Part shown: positions 24,110-32,237 of the stretch, in pieces | Numbering within the stretch: position 1 is the first letter of the stretch | Layout: every line of letters begins with the position of its first letter | Source of the DNA: Candidatus Martarchaeota archaeon | Lineage (GTDB): Archaea; Micrarchaeota; Micrarchaeia; Micrarchaeales; Micrarchaeaceae | NCBI GenBank assembly: GCA_023473255.1 | Contig: JAMCYW010000033.1 | Location: forward strand, 1-39,011 | Direction of reading: 5' to 3' | DNA length: 39,011 bases | Notes under the pieces: generated by a model | The model's database searches: none | The model's input: the letters and a program-made list of their open reading frames with translations, nothing else | What the model was told of the DNA's origin: nothing | Program-made: the position numbers and the translations under genes

Positions 24110-24544
24110 ATGATAACAAGCAGCAAACCTAAGGTGCAGAGGCGTTTCAGGGACAATGCACCTATGCACATCAAACAGAAATTCGCGCATGCGCACATCG
24201 ACAAGACGCTGGCCAAGAAGCTCAAGATAAAAAAGAGAAGCGTGCAGTTGTCTAAAGGCGATACGATAAAGGTAGTAAGAGGCCAGAAAAAAGGGTCAAA
24301 CGGCAAAGTGACAAAAGTGGACCTTAGGAAAGGATTTATATATGTTGACGGGCTAACGAAAAAGAATGCCAGAGGCAAGGAATTCAATATACCTATAAAG
24401 GTAAACAACGTTTACATAACCGACCTTAACCTGTCAGACAAGGTAAGGGCAGCTAAATTGAATATGAAGCCTGTAATCCCGGAAGCAAAGGAATCCAATG
24501 AGGAGAAGCAGGTCATTGATGCTGAGGCGTCAAAGGTAGAGTGA
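24110..24544 (+). CDS. rpl24: Ribosomal protein L24
   Basis: A 144-aa uL24 of the archaeal/eukaryotic type. The N-terminal extension (KPKVQRRFRDNAPMHIKQK) is followed by the KOW motif KGDTIKVVRGQKKGSNGKVTKV and the archaeal C-terminal part NIPIKVNNVYITDLNLSD. A Glu/Lys-rich acidic tail (about 25 residues, EAKESNEEKQVIDAE) extends beyond the conserved core. The gene starts immediately after the L14 stop and ends in GAGTGA, so its stop codon forms part of the S4e ribosome-binding site. Confidence 0.95.
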   Translation: MITSSKPKVQRRFRDNAPMHIKQKFAHAHIDKTLAKKLKIKKRSVQLSKGDTIKVVRGQKKGSNGKVTKVDLRKGFIYVDGLTKKNARGKEFNIPIKVNNVYITDLNLSDKVRAAKLNMKPVIPEAKESNEEKQVIDAEASKVE

Positions 24545-24549
24545 TATTT

Positions 24550-25239
24550 ATGGCAAAGAAAGGCAATGTTAGACACGTAAAAAGCATGAACGCTCCGGAT
24601 TATTATGGAATCCCGAAAAAGGAGAGCAAATATGTAATAAAGCCGGCAGCAGGAAGGCATAGCGCTTCTACAAGCATAGCGTTGCTCTTAGGAGTAAAGA
24701 AGATGGGCAATGCCAAGACATCAAGAGAGGCGCTTAAGATTATAAAGGGAGGCTTGATAACAGTAAACGGGAAGATAGTGAAGGACGTAAAATACCCGAT
24801 AGGATTCGGAGACGTTATAGGCACTTCAGATGGCAAGCTAGCCAAATATGTCAGCATAAACAAGCAGGGGCAGATAGCATTCGAGAACGCAGAAGGCAAG
24901 GATTATCAGCTGAGATACAAGATAATCAACAAATACAAATCCAGCAATGGCACGATCAGGGCAAGGCTGCATGATGGCAGGACATTGAAACTGGAATCGG
25001 CAAAGGACGTAAAAGTTGGCGATTCTGTAGAGATATCAAAAGAGGGAAAAATAAAAAAGATCCTGCATGCCGAGAAAGGTGCGCAGTGCTTTGTAATAGG
25101 CGGAGTGCACGTAGGAGAGGTTGGCAAGGTAGCTGCCATTACCCCTGGCACAATGCACATATCGGCTGCCGTACAGATAGAGCAGGAGAACGGCACAAAG
25201 TTTGAGACGCTGCTCAAGAATTTGATAGTTATAGGTTGA
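24550..25239 (+). CDS. rps4e: Ribosomal protein S4e
   Basis: A 229-aa eS4, present only in archaea and eukaryotes. The N-terminus has the usual HVKSMNAPDYYGIPKKESKYVIKPAAGRH, an S4-like RNA-binding region with SREALKIIKGGLITVNGKIVKDVKYPIGFGDVI, a central domain, and a KOW-like part ending HVGEVGKVAAITPG. ATG 24550 is chosen over GTG 24541 because TGATATTT provides a Shine-Dalgarno-like spacer before it. Confidence 0.96.
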   Translation: MAKKGNVRHVKSMNAPDYYGIPKKESKYVIKPAAGRHSASTSIALLLGVKKMGNAKTSREALKIIKGGLITVNGKIVKDVKYPIGFGDVIGTSDGKLAKYVSINKQGQIAFENAEGKDYQLRYKIINKYKSSNGTIRARLHDGRTLKLESAKDVKVGDSVEISKEGKIKKILHAEKGAQCFVIGGVHVGEVGKVAAITPGTMHISAAVQIEQENGTKFETLLKNLIVIG

Positions 25240-25244
25240 CATTT

Positions 25245-25790
25245 ATGGCAGATAAACAGAAGAAGGACAAGGGAGCAAACCCTATGAAAGCCATAGGCAT
25301 AAGCACAGTCACAATAAATATAGGGACAGGCAATGACAGCCAGCAACAGGAAAATGCCAGAAAGCTGATAACGCTTATGACCGGAAGGAAGCCGGCTGAC
25401 GGGATATCAAAGAAGAGGATCCCGCAGTTTAAGATATCCCCAGGTAGCAAGATAGGCGCATTTGTGACTATAAGGGGAGAGGACGCACGAAAGCTTGCAG
25501 CCAAGCTGCTGGGAGCAGTTGATAACAAGATAAACGAGCGGTGCATAACCGATAACAGCCTAAGCTTTGGGATAAAGGAATACATAGATATAAACGGGAT
25601 AAAATACGATCCTAAGGTAGGCATGCTTGGGATGAACGTCAACATAGCATTCAAGAGGAAAGGCATAAGGACTGGGCTAAAGAAAAGAGCCAGAGGTGAA
25701 GTAGGCAGGGCGCAGCGCTTCGTCACTAAGGAAGACATAAAATCTTACATAGGCAAGGAGCTTGGTGTAAGCTTGATAGGTGCAGTTTGA
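25245..25790 (+). CDS. rpl5: Ribosomal protein L5
   Basis: A 181-aa uL5, which binds 5S rRNA and contacts the P-site tRNA. Visible family regions are MKAIGISTVTINIGTGNDSQQQENARKLITLMTGRKPADG, SKKRIPQFKISPGSKIGAFVTIRG and NSLSFGIKEYIDINGIKYDPKVGMLGMNV. The start ATG 25245 follows the S4e stop by five bases. The stop TGA shares its A with the S14 ATG (TGATG), so these genes are coupled. Confidence 0.96.
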   Translation: MADKQKKDKGANPMKAIGISTVTINIGTGNDSQQQENARKLITLMTGRKPADGISKKRIPQFKISPGSKIGAFVTIRGEDARKLAAKLLGAVDNKINERCITDNSLSFGIKEYIDINGIKYDPKVGMLGMNVNIAFKRKGIRTGLKKRARGEVGRAQRFVTKEDIKSYIGKELGVSLIGAV

Positions 25791-25948
25791 TGAAAGTAAG
25801 AAACGAGGAAAAATTCAAAGGAAGGGGAATGCGCATGTGCAGGATATGCGGCACCAGCAGGGGCCTTATAAGATCGCACAAGCTTTATATTTGCAGGAGA
25901 TGCTTCAGGGAAGCCGCAAAGAGCCTTAACTTCAAAAAATATGGATGA
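25790..25948 (+). CDS. rps14: Ribosomal protein S14 (zinc-binding)
   Basis: A 52-aa uS14, too short for the ORF track. The translation MKVRNEEKFKGRGMRMCRICG... carries two CxxC pairs, MCRICG (residues ~17-20) and YICRRCFREA (about 35-38), forming the zinc site of the short S14 form, and ends in KSLNFKKYG. The start shares a base with the L5 stop, and the stop overlaps the S8 ATG (ATGA at 25945-25948). This compact packing fits the archaeal spc operon order L5-S14-S8. Confidence 0.96.
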   Translation: MKVRNEEKFKGRGMRMCRICGTSRGLIRSHKLYICRRCFREAAKSLNFKKYG

Positions 25949-26334
25949 TTCGAATGGATAGATTCTCAGATGCTATAAACACAATAAAGACGTGCGAAAG
26001 GATAGGCAGGGCCGAATGCAAGCTGTATTCGACGAAAATGCTAAAGGCAGTACTTGACATAATGCAAAAATCAGGATACATAAAGGAGTACAGCGAACAT
26101 AGCGAAAGGTACATGAAGAAGCTTGACGTAAAGCTTTCAAACAACATAAATGGCATTGGAGTCATAAGGCCGCGATATGCAGTATCGAAGGACAATCTTC
26201 AAAAGTATGAAGAGACTTATATACCGAGCAAGGATTTCGGCATATTGATACTATCTACGCCTGAAGGCATAATGACCAACCAGGAAGCCAAATTGAAAGG
26301 CACAGGAGGAAGGCTGCTGGCTTACGTTTACTGA
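25945..26334 (+). CDS. rps8: Ribosomal protein S8
   Basis: A 129-aa uS8, a primary 16S rRNA-binding protein. Conserved stretches include SDAINTIKTCERIGRAECKLYSTKMLKAVLDIMQKSGYI and the C-terminal STPEGIMTNQEAKLKGTGGRLLAYVY, the archaeal form of the nucleic-acid-binding end. The start overlaps the S14 stop by four bases; an internal ATG three codons in (25954) is also possible. Confidence 0.96.
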   Translation: MIRMDRFSDAINTIKTCERIGRAECKLYSTKMLKAVLDIMQKSGYIKEYSEHSERYMKKLDVKLSNNINGIGVIRPRYAVSKDNLQKYEETYIPSKDFGILILSTPEGIMTNQEAKLKGTGGRLLAYVY

Positions 26335-26344
26335 AGTTGATATT

Positions 26345-26866
26345 ATGGCAGATATAGACATTCCAAAAGGCATAAGCGTCGAGATAAAACAGGACATGAT
26401 AATTGTCAGCGGCAGCCTCGGCAAGAACGAAAGGCTATTCAACAATGCGATTCTCAACGTCAAAAAAGAGGGCGAAAAGATATCCGTATGCACAGACACC
26501 TCGAAAAGGCTCCAGAAGAAAGCATCCAGCGCGGCTATTGCACTAGCAAAGGAGATAAAGAACGACATTGATGGCGTAAGCAAGCATTTTGAGATTAATA
26601 TGGAAAGCACATTTGCGCACTTTCCGATGACGCTTGAAGCAAAGGGAGACTCGCTCATCATAAAAAACATGCTGGGCGAAAGGGCAGCTAGAACGGCGCA
26701 CATCGTCGGGGACACAAAGATTGAGATAAAGGACAAGAAAGTCAGGGTATACGGCATAAAACTTGACGATGTCACGCAGACGGCGGCCAACATACGCATA
26801 GCTGTAAAGATAAGGAACAAGGACAACAGGGTATTCCAGGATGGCGTATATTATTCATTGGAGTGA
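26345..26866 (+). CDS. rpl6: Ribosomal protein L6
   Basis: A 173-aa uL6 near the sarcin-ricin loop. It begins DIDIPKGISVEIKQDMIIVSG and includes the second-domain family signature MTLEAKGDSLIIKNMLGERAAR. The gene begins 10 nt after S8, with AGTTGATATT before ATG 26345. The last bases GGAGTGA both end L6 and serve as the ribosome-binding site for L32e. Confidence 0.95.
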   Translation: MADIDIPKGISVEIKQDMIIVSGSLGKNERLFNNAILNVKKEGEKISVCTDTSKRLQKKASSAAIALAKEIKNDIDGVSKHFEINMESTFAHFPMTLEAKGDSLIIKNMLGERAARTAHIVGDTKIEIKDKKVRVYGIKLDDVTQTAANIRIAVKIRNKDNRVFQDGVYYSLE

Positions 26867-26871
26867 TAATT

Positions 26872-27264
26872 ATGAAAAAAATAATCAAGAAGAACGGATT
26901 GTCGAAAAAGAAGCATCCGACTTTCAACGTCCCAGGTTATGGCATAAAAAACAGGAAGCACGTCATGGCCAGATGGAGGAAGCAGCGCGGCATAGACAAC
27001 AAGAAGAGGATAAAGAAAGATTTCATGGGTGCTGAGCCCACCATAGGCTACAAGACGCCAGATCCGCTCATAGGCATAAGGGCAAATGGAAGGAGGGCCA
27101 TACTCGTAAGGAATCAGGAAGACCTTAAATCCGCCCTCGAAAATCCAGATATCAATGATTTTGACGTGACTATAGCAAGCGCAGTAGGCAAGAAGAAGCG
27201 CATATCAATAATAGAGCTTGCCAGGAAAAACAATGTAAAAGTAACAAACGGTGCACACATATGA
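26872..27264 (+). CDS. rpl32e: Ribosomal protein L32e
   Basis: A 130-aa eL32. The conserved N-terminal part HPTFNVPGYGIKNRK, WRKQRGIDNKKRIKKDFMGAEPTIGYKTPDP and GIRANGRRAILVRNQEDL are typical of archaeal L32e. ATG 26872 is preferred to GTG 26863 because GGAGTGATAATT is a good ribosome-binding site. The stop TGA overlaps the L19e ATG by four bases (ATGA at 27261). Confidence 0.95.
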   Translation: MKKIIKKNGLSKKKHPTFNVPGYGIKNRKHVMARWRKQRGIDNKKRIKKDFMGAEPTIGYKTPDPLIGIRANGRRAILVRNQEDLKSALENPDINDFDVTIASAVGKKKRISIIELARKNNVKVTNGAHI

Positions 27265-27734
27265 GCATAAAACTTACAAGAAGGATTGGCGCCTTGATAT
27301 TGAAGCGCGGCAAGAACAGCATCCGCATAAAGCCCGATTCCATCGACGATGCAAAGAAAGCAATTACTAGGGAGGACATAAGATCGCTAATAAGCAAGGG
27401 AGGCGTATACGCGCTCAAGGAGAAGCATAACGAAAGCAGGTATGCGAAGAATCTTGCAGAAAAGAAAATGGAGGGCAGGAGAAGGGGCCCTGGAAGAAGA
27501 AAGGGAACAGTCAAGGCAAGGACGGGCATGACATACAAGAAGAAGATAAGGGCCCAGCGCAGGATAATAAAGGAGCTCAAGGCCACCAAAGCCATAGACA
27601 ACGAGCTGTTCAAGGAGTTTTACGCCCTAGTGAAAGGAGGCACATTCCAGAACAAGGCATCGCTGATAAACCATATGAAGGGGAAGGGAGTTCAAATAGA
27701 CGATGAGCTGTTCAAGAAGCTAAAGCATATGTGA
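27261..27734 (+). CDS. rpl19e: Ribosomal protein L19e
   Basis: A 157-aa eL19, which forms an intersubunit bridge in archaea and eukaryotes. Family features are the N-terminal SIKLTRRIGALILKRGKNSIRI, DIRSLISKGGVYALKEK, the basic linker RRRGPGRRKGTVKART and a helical C-terminus (RAQRRIIKELKATKAID). It starts on the L32e stop, and its final GTGA forms the Shine-Dalgarno core for L18. Confidence 0.96.
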   Translation: MSIKLTRRIGALILKRGKNSIRIKPDSIDDAKKAITREDIRSLISKGGVYALKEKHNESRYAKNLAEKKMEGRRRGPGRRKGTVKARTGMTYKKKIRAQRRIIKELKATKAIDNELFKEFYALVKGGTFQNKASLINHMKGKGVQIDDELFKKLKHM

Positions 27735-27739
27735 TATTG

Positions 27740-28285
27740 ATGTACAGCAAGATAAACAGGAGGCGCGCAAGCGCATTGACCAATTACGACAAGAGGCTAG
27801 CCTTATTGAAGAGCGGGCTCACCAGATTGGTAGTTAGGAAAACCAATAAGAGCATAATAGCACAGTTGGTGGGATACAAGAAGGACGGAGATTACATCAT
27901 AGCAAACGCGAATTCCAGCGAACTGAAAAAATTTGAGTGGATGCCGCATAGCAACATACCAACAGCATACCTGACTGGAGCATTGCTTGCAAAAAAAGCC
28001 AAGGACAAGAATGTAGGCGAGGTAGTGCTTGATATGGGAGTTTACAAGCCGGTCAAGTACAACGTCATATTTGCAGCAGCGAAGGGATGCAAGGACAACG
28101 GATTGAAGCTTAAGGAGAATATAGAGTTCAATGAGGATAGGCTGAATGGCAAGCACATATCCGAATATGCAAAGGCAAATAAGGAGAACAAAGTGCAATT
28201 CAGCAGTTATGCGAAGGCCAAGTTCGACGTATCTAAACTGGACGAGATATTTGATTCTGTTAAGAAAAAGATTATAAACGAGTGA
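27740..28285 (+). CDS. rpl18: Ribosomal protein L18
   Basis: A 181-aa uL18, which binds 5S rRNA in the central protuberance. Conserved parts are YSKINRRRASALTNYDKRLALLKSGLTRLVVRKTNKSIIAQLV, NIPTAYLTGALLAKKAK and VVLDMGVYKPVKYNVIFAAAKGCKDNGL. ATG 27740 follows the L19e stop by five bases. It is followed by S5, as in other archaeal operons. Confidence 0.95.
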   Translation: MYSKINRRRASALTNYDKRLALLKSGLTRLVVRKTNKSIIAQLVGYKKDGDYIIANANSSELKKFEWMPHSNIPTAYLTGALLAKKAKDKNVGEVVLDMGVYKPVKYNVIFAAAKGCKDNGLKLKENIEFNEDRLNGKHISEYAKANKENKVQFSSYAKAKFDVSKLDEIFDSVKKKIINE

Positions 28286-28289
28286 TTAT

Positions 28290-28964
28290 TTGGCAAACTT
28301 TAAAAGCAGACGCTACAACAACGAAGCACAGGCATTCGATGTGAATGGCTGGGAGCCGGTTACGCTGGTCGGCAAGATGGTCAAGGATAGAAGTGTGACC
28401 TCAGTAGAGCAGATATTCAGCATGGGCAAGAATATTGAAGAGGTCGGCATAGTAGAAGCGCTGCTGCCTGGCATGAAAAGCGAGGTTATAGAGATAAAAA
28501 GCGTACAGAGGATGACAAGAAACAACAGGAAGCAGAAGTACAGGGTAACATCTATAGTAGGGGACAGCAACGGCCACGTAGGCGTAGGCATAGCCAAGGA
28601 CGTAGAGGTCAAGGCTGCCATAGACAGCTCCATAAAGAATGCGAAAATGAACATAATGCCCGTAATATTCGGATGCGGATCGTGGCAGTGCACATGCGGC
28701 AAAGGGCACAGCCTTCCATTCACAGTCCAGGGAAAATGCGGAAGCGTAGAGGTAATACTTAAGCCGGCGCCGAGAGGCCTTGGCATAGCTGCAAGCAGGC
28801 CGGTGAGGATGATGCTTGAACTGGCTGGAGTTAAGGACATATGGAGTTTCTCAAGGGGAAGGACCAGGACCAAATTCAATACGCTTATGGCGGTATCTGG
28901 GGCGCTTTCAAGCACATTGAAGATGAAGAACCTTAAGGCTTCCAATATAGCTGAAGTAAAATGA
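28290..28964 (+). CDS. rps5: Ribosomal protein S5
   Basis: A 224-aa uS5 involved in decoding accuracy and mRNA entry. Diagnostic motifs include VTSIVGDSNGHVGVGIAKDVEVKAAI, FGCGSWQCTCGKGHSLPFTVQGKCGSVEVILKPAPRGLGI (archaeal insert with cysteines) and DIWSFSRGRTRTKFNTLMAV. The start is TTG 28290 with GAGTGATTAT before it; no nearby ATG fits. Canonically L30 and L15 would follow, but here the next gene is a ferredoxin. Confidence 0.95.
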   Translation: MANFKSRRYNNEAQAFDVNGWEPVTLVGKMVKDRSVTSVEQIFSMGKNIEEVGIVEALLPGMKSEVIEIKSVQRMTRNNRKQKYRVTSIVGDSNGHVGVGIAKDVEVKAAIDSSIKNAKMNIMPVIFGCGSWQCTCGKGHSLPFTVQGKCGSVEVILKPAPRGLGIAASRPVRMMLELAGVKDIWSFSRGRTRTKFNTLMAVSGALSSTLKMKNLKASNIAEVK

Positions 28965-29049
28965 TTGTAGGCGCTGTGAAGTTTTTCATATATGCAATAT
29001 ATAATATTTTGTTCAGATTTACAATAGCAATTTATATTAGAGTGGTAAT

Positions 29050-29409
29050 ATGAAAGTTTACGTAGACAAGCCATTGTGCACAGGATGCCAGCATTGCAAG
29101 GATGTATGCCCGGTAGCTGTTTTCGAGATGAAGGACAGAAGCAAGCCGGATGAAGTCAATACGGATACCGCACCAGATAACATGAAATGGACAGGGGAGA
29201 GCAACCCACAGGTGCTTGCAAAATGGAAGGATGTCAATGATGGACACAAGCATTTTGCAGAGGCAAACGACGGCACCAGCGGAGGCATATCGGTAGGCGT
29301 AAACGGCGAAGCTTGCATATTATGCCAGGCATGCCTGATACAGTGCGAAGGCGAATGCATCCACATAATAGACGACACCAATGCAGAATATAAATCGATA
29401 TATGCATAA
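29050..29409 (+). CDS. Dicluster [4Fe-4S] ferredoxin
   Basis: A 119-aa ferredoxin with two cluster motifs: CTGCQHCKDVCP near the N-terminus (residues ~10-21) and CILCQACLIQCEGEC near residue 97-111. The ~75 residues between them (MKDRSKPDEVNTDTAP... GGISVGVNGEA) are much longer than in the compact bacterial 2x[4Fe-4S] type. The usual Pro after the last Cys of motif two is absent. Long-loop ferredoxins carry electrons for 2-oxoacid oxidoreductases in many archaea. It sits after the ribosomal block with AGTGGTAATATG at its start and is followed by a T-rich tract. Confidence 0.9.
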   Translation: MKVYVDKPLCTGCQHCKDVCPVAVFEMKDRSKPDEVNTDTAPDNMKWTGESNPQVLAKWKDVNDGHKHFAEANDGTSGGISVGVNGEACILCQACLIQCEGECIHIIDDTNAEYKSIYA

Positions 29410-29410
29410 T

Positions 29411-29461
29411 CCCTTTTTATTCTGCTTCTTCTTTTCTTCTTCTTTATTTTTACTTTGCTTC
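29411..29461 (+). terminator. T-rich termination tract after ferredoxin
   Basis: A ~50-nt pyrimidine-rich stretch (repeated TTCTTCTT and TTTTT runs) directly follows the ferredoxin stop. Archaeal transcription terminates at such T-rich tracts without a hairpin, so this probably ends the transcript of the ribosomal/ferredoxin block. Confidence 0.55.
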
Positions 29462-29531
29462 AAACTCTTCAATGCATGATTATTAATATTGCAGGCGCAT
29501 ATACCATAGCCTAGTTCTGCAGGTGTGCGAT

Positions 29532-32237
29532 ATGATAGAATTCGTCGACAAGCCGTTCAGCAATTCGGATAGCTTAGATGTGCTGAACAGCTATGTGAGG
29601 GAGTGGTTTACCAAAAACTTCAGCGAGCTTACGCCTCCGCAGAGATACAGTTTTAAGCTTATCAGCAAGAAAAAGAATATCCTTATCGCAGCTCCAACAG
29701 GCAGCGGTAAGACGATGTCTGCATTCCTATCGATACTCAACTCCTTATTTAACAAATCATTGGAAGGCAAGTTGGAGCGCAAGATATACTGCATATATGT
29801 ATCGCCGCTTAGGTCCCTGAACAATGACATATATAGGAATCTGGGCAAGCCTCTTGAAGAGATATATAAGGCCATAAAAAAGGATAAGGGCATTGACATA
29901 ATAAAGGGCAATATGGCTGAGGTAACAATAGGCGTAAGAACTGGAGACACAAGCCAAAAGGAGAGAAGGCAACAGCTTTCCAAGCCTCCCAATATACTTA
30001 TAACCACGCCTGAAAGCTTGGCCATACTAATAAACTCAGAAAAGTTTATGGAAAACATGAAAGATCTTGAATATATCGTAATAGACGAGATACACGAACT
30101 AGCAAACAACAAGCGCGGCGTCCACCTTTCCCTTTCGGTTGAAAGGCTCCAAAACATGGTGAAAAACGAGATTACCCGAATAGGATTAGGCGCTACGCTA
30201 TACCCTATGGAGGAGGCGGCAAAATTCTTGGTTGGATTTAGGGATGGAAAGCCGAAAGACTGCCTGATAGTGGATGCCTCATGGAGCAAGGAGCTTGACG
30301 TAAAGGCCATGAGTCCGGTTAAGGACATGATAAATTCAAGCAATGAAAAAATAGAGGACTCCATGTATAAGGAGATAAACGATATAATAAAGGCGAGCAA
30401 GACTACGCTCATATTTACCAATACCAGAAGCGGCACTGAACGCGTCGTATTCAACCTTAAAAGGAGGTTTAAGTACGGTGAAGATATAGCTGCACACCAT
30501 AGTTCGCTATCGAGGGATTCAAGGCTGGATGTTGAGGACCTGCTCAAGAAGGGTTCGCTAAAGTGCGCAGTGTCGTCGACAAGCTTGGAACTCGGCGTAG
30601 ATATAGGAACAATAGAGAACGTCATACAGCTTGGCTCGCCGAAGAGCGTCACTAGGGCAATACAGAGGATAGGCAGGGCAGGCCATTCCTTCAGGGCAAA
30701 GGCAAAAGGGGAGATGATAGTGCTTAATAGGGACGACCTTGTGGAATGCACAGTTATGCTTGATGCGGCCTTAAAAAAACATCTTGATTCGTTTACGGTG
30801 CCGATGAATGCGTTGGATGTGCTGGCGCAGCATATAGTCGGCATGTCGCTGAACAAAAAATGGAACGTCGATGAGGCATACGGAGTCGTAAGGTCAAGTT
30901 ATGCATATTCGGGCTTAGAAAAGCACGACTTCATGAGCCTTCTAGATTATTTGTCAGGAAAATACGTAGGATTGGAGAGCAGGCACGTATACGGCAAGAT
31001 ATGGTATGACGAAAGCGAGGGCGCATTTGGGAAGCGCGGGATGTATGCCAAGCCCATATATATGCTGAACCTTGGCACAATACCTGATGAAGTTGCGGTG
31101 AGCGTATTGCTCTCGTCTTCAAAGGCCTGGATAGGCAATATAGAGGAGGAATTCCTTACAAGGCTTAAGCCAGGCGATATCTTCTCATTGGGAGGCAGGC
31201 TTTACAGATTTGAATACGCAAGGGGCACCAAATGCTATGTTTCAGAGGCACATACAAATGCGCCGACCATACCGCCATGGTTCTCAGAGCAGCTGCCGTT
31301 AAGCTATGAGCTGGCAAACGAGATAGGTGAATTTAGGGCGAAGATGTCGGGCATGGTTTTGGAGCACACTGGGAAAAAAAGGAACAGCGCAAATAGAATG
31401 GCAAAAGACGGAGTATACAAGGCACTGAAAAGCGGCAAGATACCTAAGGATGTCTCCGATTTCCTGAGCCTTTATCCGATAGATTCAAACGCCAAACATG
31501 CGATATTCAGCTATTTCGCCGAACAGGCACTTTTCGCAGGGGCAATACCAAGCAATAGGTTCATAGTGATAGAAAGAGCAGATATGGAAAATGCAGATAC
31601 CAATAGCATCGTATTCCATTCGCTATTTGGCAGGAGGATTAATGACGCACTGTCAAGGCTGGCCGCCATCGAAGTTGGGAGGATGCTTGATGAGGACATA
31701 TCCATAATGGTGAATGACAATGGATTCATACTTTCCGTTGGAAAATCAGTAAAATTATCCGACAAGACCATACGCGATGCAATATCAAAGCTCTTGGATG
31801 ACGACATTGAACTCTTGCTAAAAGAGAACATACGCAAAACGGAACTTATGAAGAGGCGCTTCAGGCATGTTGCAGGAAGGAGCTTTATGATATTAAGGAA
31901 TTACAGAGGATGGAAGCAGCCGGTAGGGAGGCAGCAGGTGAATGCACAGATACTGCTCAAGGCAGTAGAGGAGATGGATCCGGGCTTTCCGGTTCTAAAA
32001 GAAACTTATAGGGAGATATTCAACGACGTAATGGATATGGAAAGGACAAAGGAGGTGTTAGGCAGGATAAAATCAGGCGCCATAAAATACGAAATCATAA
32101 AAACAGGCTCGCCTTCGCCTTTCGCACATGCGCTGTTCACTTTCGGGCATGCCGATGTAGTGCTTATGAAAGATAGGCAGGCTTATTTGAAATACCTCCA
32201 CGGATTGGTCATGAAAAGCATAGGTTTGGGTAAGTAA
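29532..32237 (+). CDS. lhr: Lhr-type superfamily 2 DNA helicase
   Basis: A 901-aa large helicase-related protein (Lhr-core). Motifs in order: I (AAPTGSGKTMSAF, ~57), Ia (VSPLRSLNND), Ib (TTPESLAIL), II (VIDEIHEL), III (GLGATL), then the second RecA domain with IFTNTRSGTER, HHSSLSRDSR, SSTSLELGVDIG and VI (RAIQRIGRAGHS). The C-terminal ~450 residues hold the winged-helix/Lhr-specific domains. Lhr unwinds and remodels DNA or DNA:RNA hybrids in repair. ATG 29532 is chosen because AGGTG lies at 29521-29525, six bases before it; GTG 29523 overlaps that site. The stop is directly followed by the phosphoesterase ATG, a recurring archaeal pairing. Confidence 0.95.
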   Translation: MIEFVDKPFSNSDSLDVLNSYVREWFTKNFSELTPPQRYSFKLISKKKNILIAAPTGSGKTMSAFLSILNSLFNKSLEGKLERKIYCIYVSPLRSLNNDIYRNLGKPLEEIYKAIKKDKGIDIIKGNMAEVTIGVRTGDTSQKERRQQLSKPPNILITTPESLAILINSEKFMENMKDLEYIVIDEIHELANNKRGVHLSLSVERLQNMVKNEITRIGLGATLYPMEEAAKFLVGFRDGKPKDCLIVDASWSKELDVKAMSPVKDMINSSNEKIEDSMYKEINDIIKASKTTLIFTNTRSGTERVVFNLKRRFKYGEDIAAHHSSLSRDSRLDVEDLLKKGSLKCAVSSTSLELGVDIGTIENVIQLGSPKSVTRAIQRIGRAGHSFRAKAKGEMIVLNRDDLVECTVMLDAALKKHLDSFTVPMNALDVLAQHIVGMSLNKKWNVDEAYGVVRSSYAYSGLEKHDFMSLLDYLSGKYVGLESRHVYGKIWYDESEGAFGKRGMYAKPIYMLNLGTIPDEVAVSVLLSSSKAWIGNIEEEFLTRLKPGDIFSLGGRLYRFEYARGTKCYVSEAHTNAPTIPPWFSEQLPLSYELANEIGEFRAKMSGMVLEHTGKKRNSANRMAKDGVYKALKSGKIPKDVSDFLSLYPIDSNAKHAIFSYFAEQALFAGAIPSNRFIVIERADMENADTNSIVFHSLFGRRINDALSRLAAIEVGRMLDEDISIMVNDNGFILSVGKSVKLSDKTIRDAISKLLDDDIELLLKENIRKTELMKRRFRHVAGRSFMILRNYRGWKQPVGRQQVNAQILLKAVEEMDPGFPVLKETYREIFNDVMDMERTKEVLGRIKSGAIKYEIIKTGSPSPFAHALFTFGHADVVLMKDRQAYLKYLHGLVMKSIGLGK

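Noticed and set aside
23695-24408. 237-aa minus-strand hydrophobic ORF
   Set aside because: Antisense of L14/L24; apparent membrane helices arise from complementing Lys/Ile-rich ribosomal codons.
28313-29074. 253-aa minus-strand ORF
   Set aside because: Antisense of S5.
29591-30856. 421-aa minus-strand ORF
   Set aside because: Long but antisense to the Lhr helicase motifs, Ser/Leu-rich and without a recognisable fold.
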